This document shows, piece by piece, positions 7,284-14,991 of a stretch of 32,752 nt of DNA (its first letter is position 1; every line of letters begins with the position of its first letter). Where the stretch lies: the IMG/VR virus record IMGVR_UViG_3300005613_000251, positions 1 to 32,752 of that record; one strand, written 5' to 3'. This stretch comes from a virus. A program made the position numbers and the translations under genes. The notes beneath the pieces were generated by a model that was not told the origin of the DNA, did no database searches, and was given only the letters and a program-made list of their open reading frames with translations.

Positions 7284-9201
7284 AGGGTTCATAAGAGGAT
7301 TAACACCAAACCCTCTTTTAACTGTAAGTGAGTGGGCTGATAAGTATCGTATGCTGCCCTCCTCATCTACTGAGCCGGGTAAATACCGTACTTCTCGCTG
7401 TCCCTACCTTAAGGACCCTATGGATTGCCTCTCAGAACATTCCCCTGTTCGTCAAGTCACAGCTATGAAATGCACCCAAATTGGTTGGACGGAACTAGGT
7501 AATAACTGGCTTATGTATATTGCTCATATTGCCCCCGGCCCCTGCCTTATGGTCTTACCTACAGTTGATCTTGCCCGTCGTCATTCCAAAACCAAAATAG
7601 CTCCCTCTTTAGCCCGTATGGAGTTTCTCAAGGATATGGTACGAGACCCATCGGGAAGACGAAGTGCCGATTCCATACTCCATAAAGACTTTCCAGGGGG
7701 CTTTTGGATATTTTCAGGCTCTAACTCCCCCGCCGGTGCCCGCTCTTCCTCAATCAAGTATGAATTTTTTGATGATATTGACGGGTTTGAATCTGATATA
7801 GGAGGTGAAGGTGATCCAATAGTCCTCTTTCGTAAGCGTACTGATTCCTTCGCGGCCACGGCCAAAGAATTATGCGTATCCACTCCCACTGAAGAAGGCT
7901 TATCCCGTATTGAGATGGAATTCGAAAACTCTGATCAATCCGAGTATTATGTCCCTTGCCCTTACTGTCACAAAAAACAGACTCTGGAATGGGGAGGTGA
8001 AAACCTCTCCTATGGTATTAAGTGGACTCGTGGGGACACCTCTACAGCACAGTACTTGTGTAAGTTCTGTGGGCGATTAATCCCGGAAGGTAAAAAGACC
8101 TGGATGCTGGAAAATGGTGAGTGGGTAGCTAAATACCCTGACCGGTCCAACTATCACCGAGGTTTCCACTTAAATTCTCTCTATTCTCCTCTTGGCTGGG
8201 TATCCTGGAAAATGATCATAGATGAGTTCCTAAAGGTGAAGAACAAATCCGAAACCCTCAAATCCTGGGTGAATACACGATTAGGTAAGGTGTTCAAACT
8301 TGCCGGTACACAACCTGACTGGGTAGCAATAAAGACACGTGCTGAACCTTACCATGTACTCACAGTCCCCCAAAAAGCCTTATTCATGACCGCAGGAGTT
8401 GACGTACAAGAAAACCGCATAAGTGTCCTCATATGCGCGTGGGGGCGTGGGGAAGAGTGTTGGGTTATCTGGTGGGGGGAGTTGTACGGTCTTATGGATG
8501 GAGAATCCGAGGCTAAATTTTCCCAGGTATGGCAAGAGTTGGATGAGCTGCTCTTGCGTGGGTACCCACATCAATCCGGGGCTTACCTACACATAAGTTG
8601 TGCTGCTATCGACTCAGGACATAAAACACAGGAAGTCTATAATTATGTCCGACATCGATCTGCGCGTACTATCGCTATAAAGGGTATGTCAACTCCGGGC
8701 CGTCCCCTGATAGGCCGTCCTTCTGACCAGGATATTGACTACTTAGGGGAGGTAATCAAGGGGGGTGTACAGCTTTGGCCTATAGGGACTGACACTGCTA
8801 AGTCCTTAGTGTATTCCCGTCTTGTTCTTACCGAACCTGGAAGTGGGATGATACACACCCCTATTGGTTTTGACGATGATTTCTATCAACAACTCACCGC
8901 AGAAAAGAATATTACACGGTATGATAAACAAACTGGTCAGCCAAAACGTATTTGGGTTTTACCATCAGGTAGACGTAATGAAGTACTGGATTGTATGAAT
9001 TATAACTTTGGTGCCGCTATTCGTGTGGGGCTGAACCACATGGACTGGGCTAAACTGGAAAAGGGCTTAGGTGAGGAGATTAAGAGGGCTCATGATCCAA
9101 CTAAAGAAGAGAAGAGAGTCCCTTTGGCTGCTAAGCCGAAGAAAGTAAAAAGACGTAAGAGCCACAGTAGTTTCATGTCAAACACAACCTACCGTAGTTA
9201 G
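7240..9201 (+). CDS. terL: Terminase large subunit, lambda gpA family
   Basis: 653 residues (lambda gpA is 641). The packaging ATPase has the deviant Walker A typical of gpA, MKCTQIGWTE, with Lys77 (lambda K76). A Walker B-like FFDDIDGF has Asp178-Asp179 where the family normally has Asp-Glu. A central zinc finger is formed by CPYC and CKFC (about residues 232-272). The nuclease part begins with TAGVDVQENR, with Asp388. The protein would cut concatemeric DNA and drive it into the prohead through the portal. The ribosome site is weak (AAGGTG, 13 bases upstream) and the start lies inside the preceding zinc-ribbon frame, so translational coupling is possible. The Asp in place of the catalytic Glu is the one oddity. 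Confidence 0.93.
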   Translation: MSSQKTPPYIHPYTEGFIRGLTPNPLLTVSEWADKYRMLPSSSTEPGKYRTSRCPYLKDPMDCLSEHSPVRQVTAMKCTQIGWTELGNNWLMYIAHIAPGPCLMVLPTVDLARRHSKTKIAPSLARMEFLKDMVRDPSGRRSADSILHKDFPGGFWIFSGSNSPAGARSSSIKYEFFDDIDGFESDIGGEGDPIVLFRKRTDSFAATAKELCVSTPTEEGLSRIEMEFENSDQSEYYVPCPYCHKKQTLEWGGENLSYGIKWTRGDTSTAQYLCKFCGRLIPEGKKTWMLENGEWVAKYPDRSNYHRGFHLNSLYSPLGWVSWKMIIDEFLKVKNKSETLKSWVNTRLGKVFKLAGTQPDWVAIKTRAEPYHVLTVPQKALFMTAGVDVQENRISVLICAWGRGEECWVIWWGELYGLMDGESEAKFSQVWQELDELLLRGYPHQSGAYLHISCAAIDSGHKTQEVYNYVRHRSARTIAIKGMSTPGRPLIGRPSDQDIDYLGEVIKGGVQLWPIGTDTAKSLVYSRLVLTEPGSGMIHTPIGFDDDFYQQLTAEKNITRYDKQTGQPKRIWVLPSGRRNEVLDCMNYNFGAAIRVGLNHMDWAKLEKGLGEEIKRAHDPTKEEKRVPLAAKPKKVKRRKSHSSFMSNTTYRS

Positions 9202-9313
9202 TAGCTTCCACTATATTTACATAAAAGTCACTTAATCTAGGTATACATTATTCATTCTACACGTCGTTATATTAAGTAGAAGGTTGGCCCGGTTCAGAAG
9301 GGTGGTTTGAGGA
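9202..9313. other. Short spacer with inverted repeats before the lysis/modification cluster
   Basis: This 112-base gap is one of the longest in the rightward operon. ACTTAAT (9230-9236) pairs with ATTAAGT (9271-9277), and TTCTAC (9255-9260) with GTAGAA (9276-9281), as mutually exclusive alternatives. There is no T-run. It could mark the insertion border of the following gene cluster or a regulatory RNA structure. No convincing promoter was found. Confidence 0.3.
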
Positions 9314-9748
9314 ATGCCTATATTTTCAGAGTCGTCTCTAAAGAAGCTTATGTCCTGTGACAGAAGGCTACAAGTCATATTCTTGGAGGTTGTCAAGCAT
9401 GTGGATTGTACAGTTATAGAGGGGACCAGAACTGAGGCTAAACAACAGAAACTCTATAAGGATGGGCTGACTACTACACTTAATTCAAAGCATCTCAAAA
9501 GACCCTCACAAGCTGTTGATGTTGTTCCTTATCCCTTGAACTGGAAGCGTGTACGCAAAGATGATCCATATGAGCTTCGTAAGTATGTCTTCTTAGCTGG
9601 CTTTGTTTTTGCTGTAGCGGTCCAACATAATGTAATTATACGTTGGGGCGGTGCATGGAAGCAGCGTTATGTATTGAACGACCCTGGGGATTTTCAAGAC
9701 CTGGCGCATTACGAGTTAGCCAAATCGGGAGGATACTACCAAATATGA
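9314..9748 (+). CDS. Endolysin, M15 (VanY/T5-like) peptidase
   Basis: 144 residues. The motif SKHL...SQAVDVVPYP places His60 and Asp69, and DLAHYEL places His132, which together match the zinc ligands of M15 L-alanyl-D-glutamate peptidases such as T5 endolysin (137 residues). EGTRTEAKQQKLY is the substrate-groove segment also seen in the family. It would cut peptidoglycan cross-linking peptides at lysis. There is no signal peptide, so a holin or similar is needed; the only candidate here is the small protein at 18493. The gene starts behind a weak GAGG site and its stop overlaps the next start (ATGA). Lying between large terminase and gpW is unusual for an endolysin. A virion-associated wall-cutting role is the alternative. 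Confidence 0.82.
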   Translation: MPIFSESSLKKLMSCDRRLQVIFLEVVKHVDCTVIEGTRTEAKQQKLYKDGLTTTLNSKHLKRPSQAVDVVPYPLNWKRVRKDDPYELRKYVFLAGFVFAVAVQHNVIIRWGGAWKQRYVLNDPGDFQDLAHYELAKSGGYYQI

Positions 9749-10272
9749 GACAAATGGAATTCCGCGAACTAATCAAACAACTTGTATTACTCTTTAGACC
9801 CCATACATATGTTGAATTAGGTGTACGTTCCGGTTTTACATTTAACTATATTGCCCCTTTTGTAGAGCGAGCTGCAGCTTGTGATAATGGGAATATGAGC
9901 AAGATCACACCCCCATCCAGTGTAGTTGAGCACTATAACATGACTACCGATAAGATGGCTGAGGTGTGGAAAGGTGATATAGACTTACTGTTTATTGATG
10001 CCTGTCATAAGTATGAACAAGTAATGACTGACTTTGATAATTTCTCTAAATTTGTTAAGCCTGATACGGGACTAATACTACTCCATGACACTTACCCTGT
10101 GAATACTAAGCTTTGCCGACCAGGTTACTGTAATGACGCTTGGATGGCGGCAAGACAAATACGAAAATATTATAACAAGGAATTTGAGATTGTCACTCTT
10201 CCGGGACCCTATGCGGGTATGTCTATAATCCGGAAGGCAACAAAACAACTTGGATGGAGGGAGGATACATGA
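9745..10272 (+). CDS. Class I SAM-dependent methyltransferase
   Basis: The start at ATG 9745, overlapping the endolysin stop, is preferred over an upstream in-frame ATG at 9643 because GGGAGG lies 12 bases before it and the extra 34 residues lie inside the endolysin gene. It has 175 residues. YVELGVRSGFT (about residues 26-36) is the SAM-binding motif I. DLLFIDACHKYEQVMTDF and KPDTGLILLHDTYP match the Methyltransf_24 pattern. That group often acts on sugars or small molecules and is common in glycan gene clusters. The motif I variant is short, so SAM binding should not be taken as proven. Followed by a small overlapping ORF and a second methyltransferase, it is part of a modification cassette with a glycosyltransferase. 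Confidence 0.75.
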   Translation: MRQMEFRELIKQLVLLFRPHTYVELGVRSGFTFNYIAPFVERAAACDNGNMSKITPPSSVVEHYNMTTDKMAEVWKGDIDLLFIDACHKYEQVMTDFDNFSKFVKPDTGLILLHDTYPVNTKLCRPGYCNDAWMAARQIRKYYNKEFEIVTLPGPYAGMSIIRKATKQLGWREDT

Positions 10273-10424
10273 GTACATCCACGTCGGCATCAGTAGTACC
10301 CACTATGGTGGAAGGGGTGAAGAATGCGTTCCGGAAATTACCTCTACATGAGAGGCTGGCTGTAAACAAACAAAGACACCGAGAGTTTGTCCTGTCCGTT
10401 TTAAGGAGGAAACATCGTGCATAA
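10269..10424 (+). CDS. Small basic hypothetical protein, 51 aa
   Basis: ATG 10269 overlaps the previous stop (ATGA) and the stop overlaps the start region of the next gene (GTG 10417). The 51 residues start MSTSTSASVVP and end in a basic helix (ERLAVNKQRHREFVLSVLRRKHRA). Tight overlaps at both ends and the lack of another gene filling this stretch support it as real. There is no recognised domain. It could serve mainly to keep ribosomes moving to the downstream methyltransferase. Confidence 0.5.
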   Translation: MSTSTSASVVPTMVEGVKNAFRKLPLHERLAVNKQRHREFVLSVLRRKHRA

Positions 10425-10926
10425 AACCTCATATAATACTATGAAGCACTTCCTCTCAACTCTGGACTCGGAAGCCTCACTCAATATACTTGATGTGGGT
10501 TCTTTGCGTGTAAGCAAACAATCTGCATACGTGGACTTAATCCCAAAAGACTCTAAATGGTCTTATCAAGGTATCGACCTTTGTGAAGGCCCTAATGTCA
10601 ATGTCGTTGCTCAATACCCCACGTGCTACCCTTTCCCGGCAGATACCTTTGATGTTATCATCTGTGGCCAGACATTAGAGCATACGGCTAACCCCGTGGG
10701 CTTACTACTTGAATTACGGCGTATATTAAAACCAGGTGGCCGGATGTGTATTATAGCCCCAAGTGCAGGTTATGAACATCATAACCCCGATTATTGGAGG
10801 ATCATGCCGGATGGTATGGAATTCCTCATGGAAACTGCCGGACTAATAGATATAAAAGTAACCTTGAATCCTGCCGGTATCTGGCGAGATTGTGTGGGTA
10901 CTGCAAAAAAGAGGAGCATACAATGA
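10417..10926 (+). CDS. SAM-dependent methyltransferase, Methyltransf_11 type
   Basis: GTG start at 10417 behind AAGGAGG (10403-10409). 169 residues. ILDVGS (residues 24-29) is motif I, YQGIDL is the acidic loop binding the ribose, and FDVIICGQTLEH (motif IV region) is followed by ELRRILKPGGRMCIIAP. This set is characteristic of Methyltransf_11 enzymes, which methylate sugars, small molecules and other acceptors. It is short for the family (usually above 200 residues) but all core motifs are present. Its TGA overlaps the glycosyltransferase start (ATGA), so the two are almost certainly translated together. Acceptor unknown; the context points to glycan O-methylation. Confidence 0.82.
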   Translation: MHKTSYNTMKHFLSTLDSEASLNILDVGSLRVSKQSAYVDLIPKDSKWSYQGIDLCEGPNVNVVAQYPTCYPFPADTFDVIICGQTLEHTANPVGLLLELRRILKPGGRMCIIAPSAGYEHHNPDYWRIMPDGMEFLMETAGLIDIKVTLNPAGIWRDCVGTAKKRSIQ

Positions 10927-11765
10927 AAGTAGGGGTTATTATCCCTGTTGTACAAAGGGAGATGTATAATCAGTTAATGGCGTCCATCAGCACAAATACA
11001 CTAAGACCTAACCATATTGTGACTATTGATAACTCAGAGCATGGTATCAGCCAGGTATGTATTCCCGGTATACAACAGACTGTTATCAGAAATAAGCCTC
11101 AAAAGGATGCTGAGGGGAACTTCATGCCGGGTAATGGTACCAATGAAGCATGGAAACAGGGTATGGAGGTATTAGGGCAAACGGTAGATATTATTACTTT
11201 CCTGAATGACGATGTTATCTTAAACCCTCTTTTCTTTGAGAAGACATATCATACCATGGAGGACTGTCCCAAATGTGGTTTCCTGGTGCCTAGCCCTAAT
11301 GGGGATCTGGAGCTGGTAAAGAGATATAACCGGCGCAATGAGCCCGATAAAATACATAAAACAAAAGAACGACATGGATGGGCTATGACACTCAGACGGT
11401 CTCTATTGGATAAATTTCCCCCTATCCCAAATGGTATGACTATATGGTATGGGGATAACTGGTTTGCAGACCTGACGAATATGTTTGGTTATTATCGTCT
11501 TATCCGAAGGGATAATCCTGTATTTCATTATGGGGGTACATCCTCTAAACAGGAAATAGAGAGAGCTTCCCAGCCTGTAATGTCAAGGAAACGACGGAAT
11601 GAGCATGATGTGTTCTTACGTGCTATCCGGGAGTATAAACAGAATAAAGCTGAGGAGGAGCTGCAGAATGAACTCAAAAAGCTTGACGCCCGTCCCAAGA
11701 AACCCATTAGTGAGGGGACCGAACAATCGGATCGGAAGGACGAGAGTGCTGAAGACCAAAAATGA
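10923..11765 (+). CDS. GT2-like glycosyltransferase (GT-A fold)
   Basis: Start ATG 10923 (MKVGVIIPVVQRE) overlaps the methyltransferase stop. The frame is open further upstream to 10794, but that part lies inside the methyltransferase. 280 residues. VGVIIPVV is the first strand of a nucleotide-sugar binding GT-A domain and IDNSEHG its loop. ITFLNDDVIL contains the Asp-Asp metal/sugar-nucleotide motif. A later IWYGDNWFADL region supplies a plausible acceptor-side acidic residue. The last 60 residues are charged and probably disordered (EEELQNELKKLDARPKKP). It likely transfers a sugar from a nucleotide donor. Target inferred, not shown: the Ser/Thr tracts of virion proteins encoded downstream, or host surface sugars. 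Confidence 0.75.
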   Translation: MKVGVIIPVVQREMYNQLMASISTNTLRPNHIVTIDNSEHGISQVCIPGIQQTVIRNKPQKDAEGNFMPGNGTNEAWKQGMEVLGQTVDIITFLNDDVILNPLFFEKTYHTMEDCPKCGFLVPSPNGDLELVKRYNRRNEPDKIHKTKERHGWAMTLRRSLLDKFPPIPNGMTIWYGDNWFADLTNMFGYYRLIRRDNPVFHYGGTSSKQEIERASQPVMSRKRRNEHDVFLRAIREYKQNKAEEELQNELKKLDARPKKPISEGTEQSDRKDESAEDQK

Positions 11766-11850
11766 TACACCAACTGTAGTCAAACAAGTGCTTCATTGCC
11801 GTGAGTGTAAGCTACCTCTTCGGAGTGTGTTTGGTAAAGGGGATAGATAA
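11668..11850 (+). CDS. Small basic protein with a CxxC pair, 60 aa
   Basis: ATG 11668 is preceded by GAGGAGG at 9-15 bases and overlaps the glycosyltransferase 3' end in another frame. It ends in TAATG, sharing bases with the next gene. The product has a basic disordered N-terminal half and the C-terminal segment LHCRECKLPLRSVFGKG, a single CxxC followed by KLPL, as in half of a Com-like zinc knuckle. One CxxC cannot form a full zinc site alone, so dimerisation or degeneration is possible. The in-frame extension to 11599 has a weaker ribosome site. Function unknown. Confidence 0.5.
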   Translation: MNSKSLTPVPRNPLVRGPNNRIGRTRVLKTKNDTPTVVKQVLHCRECKLPLRSVFGKGDR

Positions 11851-12071
11851 TGGCCTACACATCCGCTGACCTAACCGCAGTTGAAACAGCTATTGATGCT
11901 GTTCGTGATGGCGAGCGTGCAATTGCAGTAACAATTGCAGGTAAAACTATCCAGTATCAGGCATGTGATATTTATAAACTCCAAAACCTGCGGGGCCAGA
12001 TAAAAGCTGAATTAGCCGTAGCCTCGGGTACATCTCGTTCCCGACACGTAACTACATCTAAAGGGTATTAA
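11850..12071 (+). CDS. gpW-like head-tail joining protein
   Basis: 73 residues (lambda gpW is 68), starting by TAATG overlap and lying three bases before the portal gene, where W sits in lambda. The pattern YTSADLTAVETAIDAV...GERAIAVTIAGKTIQYQACDIYKLQNLRGQI fits the gpW fold: helix, beta hairpin, helix. It ends in the basic VTTSKGY tail. In lambda this protein joins the packaged head before tail attachment. Confidence 0.8.
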   Translation: MAYTSADLTAVETAIDAVRDGERAIAVTIAGKTIQYQACDIYKLQNLRGQIKAELAVASGTSRSRHVTTSKGY

Positions 12072-12073
12072 TT

Positions 12074-13636
12074 ATGCGGAATCCACTAACTGCGTTAGCT
12101 GCGTGGTATTTAAATAAGAAAGCCAGTGCTTACGAAGGGGGCTCTATTGGTCGTCGTATGCAGTTTTGGGGTACATCTACATATGGCCCAAATACTGCTA
12201 TATCCGATGATATTGAGAAACTTCGCGCGCGTGCCCGCACTCTTATACGCAATAACCCACACGCTGCTAATGGTGTAGAGGCGTGGGTAACTAACATGAT
12301 CGGCCGGGGAATAACCCCTCGGTGGAATACTGATAAGAAAGAACTGAATGATAAGATTCTTACATTGTGGGAACAGTGTGTACCTTATATGGATGCTGAC
12401 CATGTTTACGACTTTTATGGATTACAGTCTTTAGCTGCACAGACAATATACGGGGCAGGTGAGGTGTTCGGATTATTTGTAGTCGATACGTCCATCGAGG
12501 CTCCTGTACCTCTGCAACTAAAGTTGATTGAAGGGGACCAGCTCTATACTGCTGAGGATGGCCCCCTGAGTAATGGTGGTGTCATTGAGATGGGCGTAGA
12601 ATTAGATAAAAATGGACGTAAAGTAGCCTATCATTTCTATGACCGGCATCCTGAGGAAACCTACCATATAACAAATATCACGGCACACAAGCGTATCTTA
12701 GCCTCTGATGTGCTGCATGTATATAAACCATTAAGGCCGGGGCAGGTTCGAGGGATAACCTGGCTTGCCCCCATAATTACTCGCCTGAAACAGATAGATG
12801 AGTATGATGATGCCGAACTTACTCGTAAAAAGATAGCGGCTATGTTTGCCGGTTTTGTGAAAACTCCTGTAGGTGTCCCCGAGGCCCATGGTCTTCCTGG
12901 AGAACAAGTAGAAGACACTGAGGATGAGAGTATCACCTATTCTCAACTAGAGCCGGGTACTATGCAGTCCCTGGCCCCTGGAGAAGAAATTCAATGGGCG
13001 GAGCCTGCTGATGTAGGAGGTAACTACAAAGACTGGATGAAGAAACAATTACATGATGTAGCCGCTGGTATGAATATAACTTATGAGCAATTAACCGGGG
13101 ATCTAACAGATGTGGACTTCTCTTCCATACGTGCGGGTTTAGTTGAATTCCGCAGACGTTTGGAGATGGAGAGGCGGAATATGATCGTTTTTCAGCTCTG
13201 CCGCCCATTTGCTGCCAAGTGGTTGGATATGGCCCTGTTGACTCCGGAAATTACTATTGGGGACTATTATAAACGTCGGTACTACTATATCAACACTCTT
13301 TGGGACCCTGATGCTTTCGAATATGTAAACCCCAAAGAAGATGTGGAAACGCTTCTATTAGAAATACGGGGAGGGTTAAAACCTCGACAACAGGCACTAG
13401 CGGAACGTGGAGGCCATGATATAGAGCGGACGGATAAACAGTATGCTGATGATAATGAACGTGCTGATAAGTTAGGCCTGATCTTTGATACCGACCCGAG
13501 GAAGGTAAATAGGACAGGAGTATCACAGGAAAAGAAAGAGAACCCAATGGATGGGGATGATCCTAAAGAAGAAGGAGGCGGCGAGAATGCCCCAAAGCGA
13601 AAGCCAAAGCCAAAACCAAAGCCAGAACAAGACTAA
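12074..13636 (+). CDS. Portal protein, lambda gpB family
   Basis: 520 residues (lambda gpB is 533). The N-terminal segment RRMQFWGTSTYGPNTAI, the motif RARTLIRNNPHAANGVEAWVTNMIGRGITP and the later MNITYEQLTGDLTDVDFSSIRAGLVEFRR are characteristic of the Phage_portal_2 family. The protein forms the dodecameric ring for DNA entry and the docking site of terminase and neck. The C terminus (from about 485) is Glu/Lys/Pro-rich and ends in a KPKPKPKPE tail. The following protease gene starts inside this gene in another frame, an overlap of 50 bases. The coupled arrangement is like lambda B-C. Confidence 0.95.
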   Translation: MRNPLTALAAWYLNKKASAYEGGSIGRRMQFWGTSTYGPNTAISDDIEKLRARARTLIRNNPHAANGVEAWVTNMIGRGITPRWNTDKKELNDKILTLWEQCVPYMDADHVYDFYGLQSLAAQTIYGAGEVFGLFVVDTSIEAPVPLQLKLIEGDQLYTAEDGPLSNGGVIEMGVELDKNGRKVAYHFYDRHPEETYHITNITAHKRILASDVLHVYKPLRPGQVRGITWLAPIITRLKQIDEYDDAELTRKKIAAMFAGFVKTPVGVPEAHGLPGEQVEDTEDESITYSQLEPGTMQSLAPGEEIQWAEPADVGGNYKDWMKKQLHDVAAGMNITYEQLTGDLTDVDFSSIRAGLVEFRRRLEMERRNMIVFQLCRPFAAKWLDMALLTPEITIGDYYKRRYYYINTLWDPDAFEYVNPKEDVETLLLEIRGGLKPRQQALAERGGHDIERTDKQYADDNERADKLGLIFDTDPRKVNRTGVSQEKKENPMDGDDPKEEGGGENAPKRKPKPKPKPEQD

Positions 13637-14969
13637 GACGACTCACACTTTACCAAACCTGGCTTCTATGATCTTTAATACACCTCTGCTCATCACGTCC
13701 AACAAGCTGGATGAGATCTTGGGTGTACTTGGTGATCGGATCTTCTTAACGGATCATCAGGAGATTGTCAAGTCACTTTCTTCATATACTAGGAGTCCAA
13801 GCTCAAAGGACAGCCCCTTATACCAAAAGATAGGCCGTACTGCTGTAATCTCCCTCACCGGCACGCTTCTATACAAGGGTGGTTGGATGTCAGCACTGTC
13901 CGGGGTGTACAGTTACACTACTCTACGCAAGGTAATGGGCCAGGCCATGGATGATGCTTCCGTAGATTCTATCCTATTAGATATTGACAGCCATGGAGGC
14001 ACCAGTGCCGGACTTTTCGACACTGTAGACTACCTTACATCCCTTCGTTCCCGGAAACCTATAATAGGAGTATCTAATGAGAGTGCTTTCTCTGCTGCTT
14101 ACGCTATACTCTCTTCAGCTCATGAAGTGTTTGTATCCCGAACTGCTTCTGTGGGCTCGATTGGTGCTGTGGCAATATTCCGGGATATATCCAAAGCCCT
14201 GGAAAAATCAGGAGTGAAGATAACAGCGATCTATGCGGGTAAGCATAAGGTGGATTATGCTTCTTTTAAGCCTATATCTGAGGAGGCTTTTAATCAAGTC
14301 CAGGCTGATGTAAATAAAATATATGATATGTTCGTGTCTTTAGTTGCAAAGAATAACAACAGGCCCGAACAAGAAATAAGAGATACGGAGGCAGCTATCT
14401 TTTCCGGCCAGGAAGCGGTGGATCGCAATCTGGCGGATGCTGTCATGCCTTATAACAATGTGGTGGAATATATCGCCCAAAAATTTAACAGGAAAGGAGG
14501 ACTTTTTACTATGCCACGTAACGTAAATTTAGATGGACAGGACGTTGTTACATACACTGAGGAAGAGGTAGCGGCTAAGATTGTTGAGGCTAACCAGGCC
14601 AGTAAAGCTGACTTTGATAAGGAGCTTTCCGAAAAGCTGACGGAAGCAAAGAACGCTTCTGCCTTGGATGCTGAAACGAAACTCCAGGAGCAGGTTAAAT
14701 CTGCTGTGGACTCTGCACTTGAAGGTGACCGATCTCGTGTGGTCACAATCTTAGGTGCATGTAAGAATGCTGGCTTAGATAACCTGGCTCAGGATCATAT
14801 TGAGAAAGGTACTTCTGTAGCGGACGTTAATGCTCTTTTACTTGAGGCCTTAGCAGCCAAGAGTGAAGCGCAGACGGTTGTTACCGCTAATAACCCAAGT
14901 CGCGGTGAGTTGTCTACAAACCCTCTCATCGTTGACGCAAAACAGCGTGCTGCTGATGCTTCAAAATAA
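13587..14969 (+). CDS. Head maturation protease (S49/SppA family) fused to scaffold domain
   Basis: Start ATG 13587 is chosen over 13551 because AAGGAGG lies 8-14 bases upstream of it. 460 residues. The protease part spans about residues 70-290. ESAFSAAYAIL gives nucleophile Ser169 and GKHKVDYASFKP gives the general-base Lys (219 or 221; a spacing of 52 matches B. subtilis SppA). VDSILLDIDSHGG lies in the usual place upstream. The C-terminal 150 residues are helical and acidic (EEVAAKIVEANQASKADFDKELSEKL) and resemble a scaffold. A second strong ribosome site inside the gene would let this part be made alone, as for lambda C/Nu3. Confidence 0.93.
   Translation: MPQSESQSQNQSQNKTKTTHTLPNLASMIFNTPLLITSNKLDEILGVLGDRIFLTDHQEIVKSLSSYTRSPSSKDSPLYQKIGRTAVISLTGTLLYKGGWMSALSGVYSYTTLRKVMGQAMDDASVDSILLDIDSHGGTSAGLFDTVDYLTSLRSRKPIIGVSNESAFSAAYAILSSAHEVFVSRTASVGSIGAVAIFRDISKALEKSGVKITAIYAGKHKVDYASFKPISEEAFNQVQADVNKIYDMFVSLVAKNNNRPEQEIRDTEAAIFSGQEAVDRNLADAVMPYNNVVEYIAQKFNRKGGLFTMPRNVNLDGQDVVTYTEEEVAAKIVEANQASKADFDKELSEKLTEAKNASALDAETKLQEQVKSAVDSALEGDRSRVVTILGACKNAGLDNLAQDHIEKGTSVADVNALLLEALAAKSEAQTVVTANNPSRGELSTNPLIVDAKQRAADASK
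14494..14500 (+). promoter_or_regulatory. Internal ribosome binding site for the nested scaffold
   Basis: AAGGAGG inside the protease gene lies 10 bases before an in-frame ATG (14511). A perfect Shine-Dalgarno at this exact protease/scaffold boundary is best explained as a functional internal start. Confidence 0.8.
14511..14969 (+). CDS. Nested scaffolding protein (Nu3-like)
   Basis: In-frame internal start at ATG 14511 behind AAGGAGG. The 152-residue product starts MPRNVNLDGQDVVTYTEEEV and is helical, acidic and rich in Ala/Glu/Lys, as phage scaffolds are. Lambda makes Nu3 in the same way from inside gene C. It would direct prohead assembly around the portal and be removed by the protease. 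The region 400-460 (protease numbering) has a flexible Asn/Ser/Pro segment before the end, NNPSRGELSTNP, possibly a linker to a coat-binding tip. Confidence 0.8.
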   Translation: MPRNVNLDGQDVVTYTEEEVAAKIVEANQASKADFDKELSEKLTEAKNASALDAETKLQEQVKSAVDSALEGDRSRVVTILGACKNAGLDNLAQDHIEKGTSVADVNALLLEALAAKSEAQTVVTANNPSRGELSTNPLIVDAKQRAADASK

Positions 14970-14991
14970 GTAAGGAAGGAGGAAATACGTT

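Noticed and set aside
7092-7292. 66-residue minus-strand frame opposite the zinc ribbon
   Set aside because: No ribosome site, antisense to terL start; the plus strand shows two CxxC motifs and a good start.
9643-11850. Longer upstream starts for the methyltransferase (9643), glycosyltransferase (10794) and CxxC protein (11599)
   Set aside because: The extra residues are coded in DNA of the preceding genes; the later starts have ribosome sites or ATGA overlaps.
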